Assembly (NCBI GenBank): GCA_902493515.1
Contig: CABUPE010000050.1
Span: 1 to 5,496 of the forward strand
DNA: 5,496 bases
From: an uncultured Collinsella sp.
GTDB taxonomy: Bacteria > Actinomycetota > Coriobacteriia > Coriobacteriales > Coriobacteriaceae
Direction: 5' to 3'
The notes beneath the pieces are model-generated. The model did no database searches, was not told the origin of the DNA, and worked only from the letters and a program-made list of their open reading frames with translations. A program made the position numbers and the translations under genes. This document shows, one piece after another, positions 5,441-5,496 of the stretch. Numbering within the stretch: position 1 is the first letter of the stretch; every line of letters starts with the position of its first letter.

Positions 5441-5496
5441 TTAGAGGTCCTCGCGCCAGAAGGGCATGCTCATGCAGCGCGGGCCGCCGCGGCCGC
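5441..5496 (-). CDS. arcA: Arginine deiminase, C-terminal end only (cut by window edge)
   Basis: Only the last 17 codons and the TAA (5441-5443) are inside the window. They read GRGGPRCMSMPFWREDL. The GGPRCMSMP motif is the hallmark C-terminus of arginine deiminase and carries the nucleophilic cysteine that forms the amidino-enzyme intermediate. The enzyme hydrolyses arginine to citrulline and ammonia and supplies the substrate of the neighbouring ArcB. The bulk of the gene, its start and its promoter are off the right edge. The frame contains no stop up to the edge, so this is truncation by the window rather than a broken gene. Confidence 0.9.
   Translation of the reverse strand, partial: GRGGPRCMSMPFWREDL

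Overview
The window looks like a moderately high-GC (estimated by eye at close to 60%) bacterial chromosome segment. All four recognisable complete genes and one truncated gene lie on the minus strand, so transcription runs from the right edge to the left. The gene content, GC level and style suggest a fermentative gut actinobacterium of the Coriobacteriia, possibly Collinsella-like. That assignment is inference; nothing in the window is taxonomically diagnostic.

Right part (5496 to about 2460): an arginine deiminase (ADI) pathway locus. It starts with the last residues of arginine deiminase (arcA, cut by the window edge), followed by ornithine carbamoyltransferase (arcB) and a YfcC/DcuC-superfamily membrane transporter in the place where an arginine/ornithine exchanger is expected. 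ArcA makes citrulline and ammonia from arginine. ArcB phosphorolyses citrulline to ornithine and carbamoyl phosphate. The transporter probably swaps ornithine for arginine. Carbamate kinase (arcC), which would harvest ATP, is not in the window. A good intrinsic terminator follows arcB and a second, unusual stem-loop sits in the transporter leader, so the transporter is probably expressed at a different level from arcAB.

Middle (2713 to 2181): about 530 bp with no gene, but packed with inverted repeats. The most striking is a perfect 26-bp inverted repeat around a 17-nt loop (2288-2356). A bidirectional-looking terminator is at 2463-2503. A consensus -10 box for the next gene is at 2220-2225.

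Left part: a 493-residue DUF1846 (UPF0371) protein of unknown function with its own terminator (642-679), then a 112-residue winged-helix DNA-binding protein with an ideal ribosome binding site and a clear terminator (about 54-86). These appear to be separate transcription units. The long plus-strand reading frames opposite the genes are codon-bias shadows. I see no CRISPR array, tRNA, rRNA or transposase. The best candidates for something undescribed are the hairpin-rich intergenic region and the leader between arcB and the transporter.
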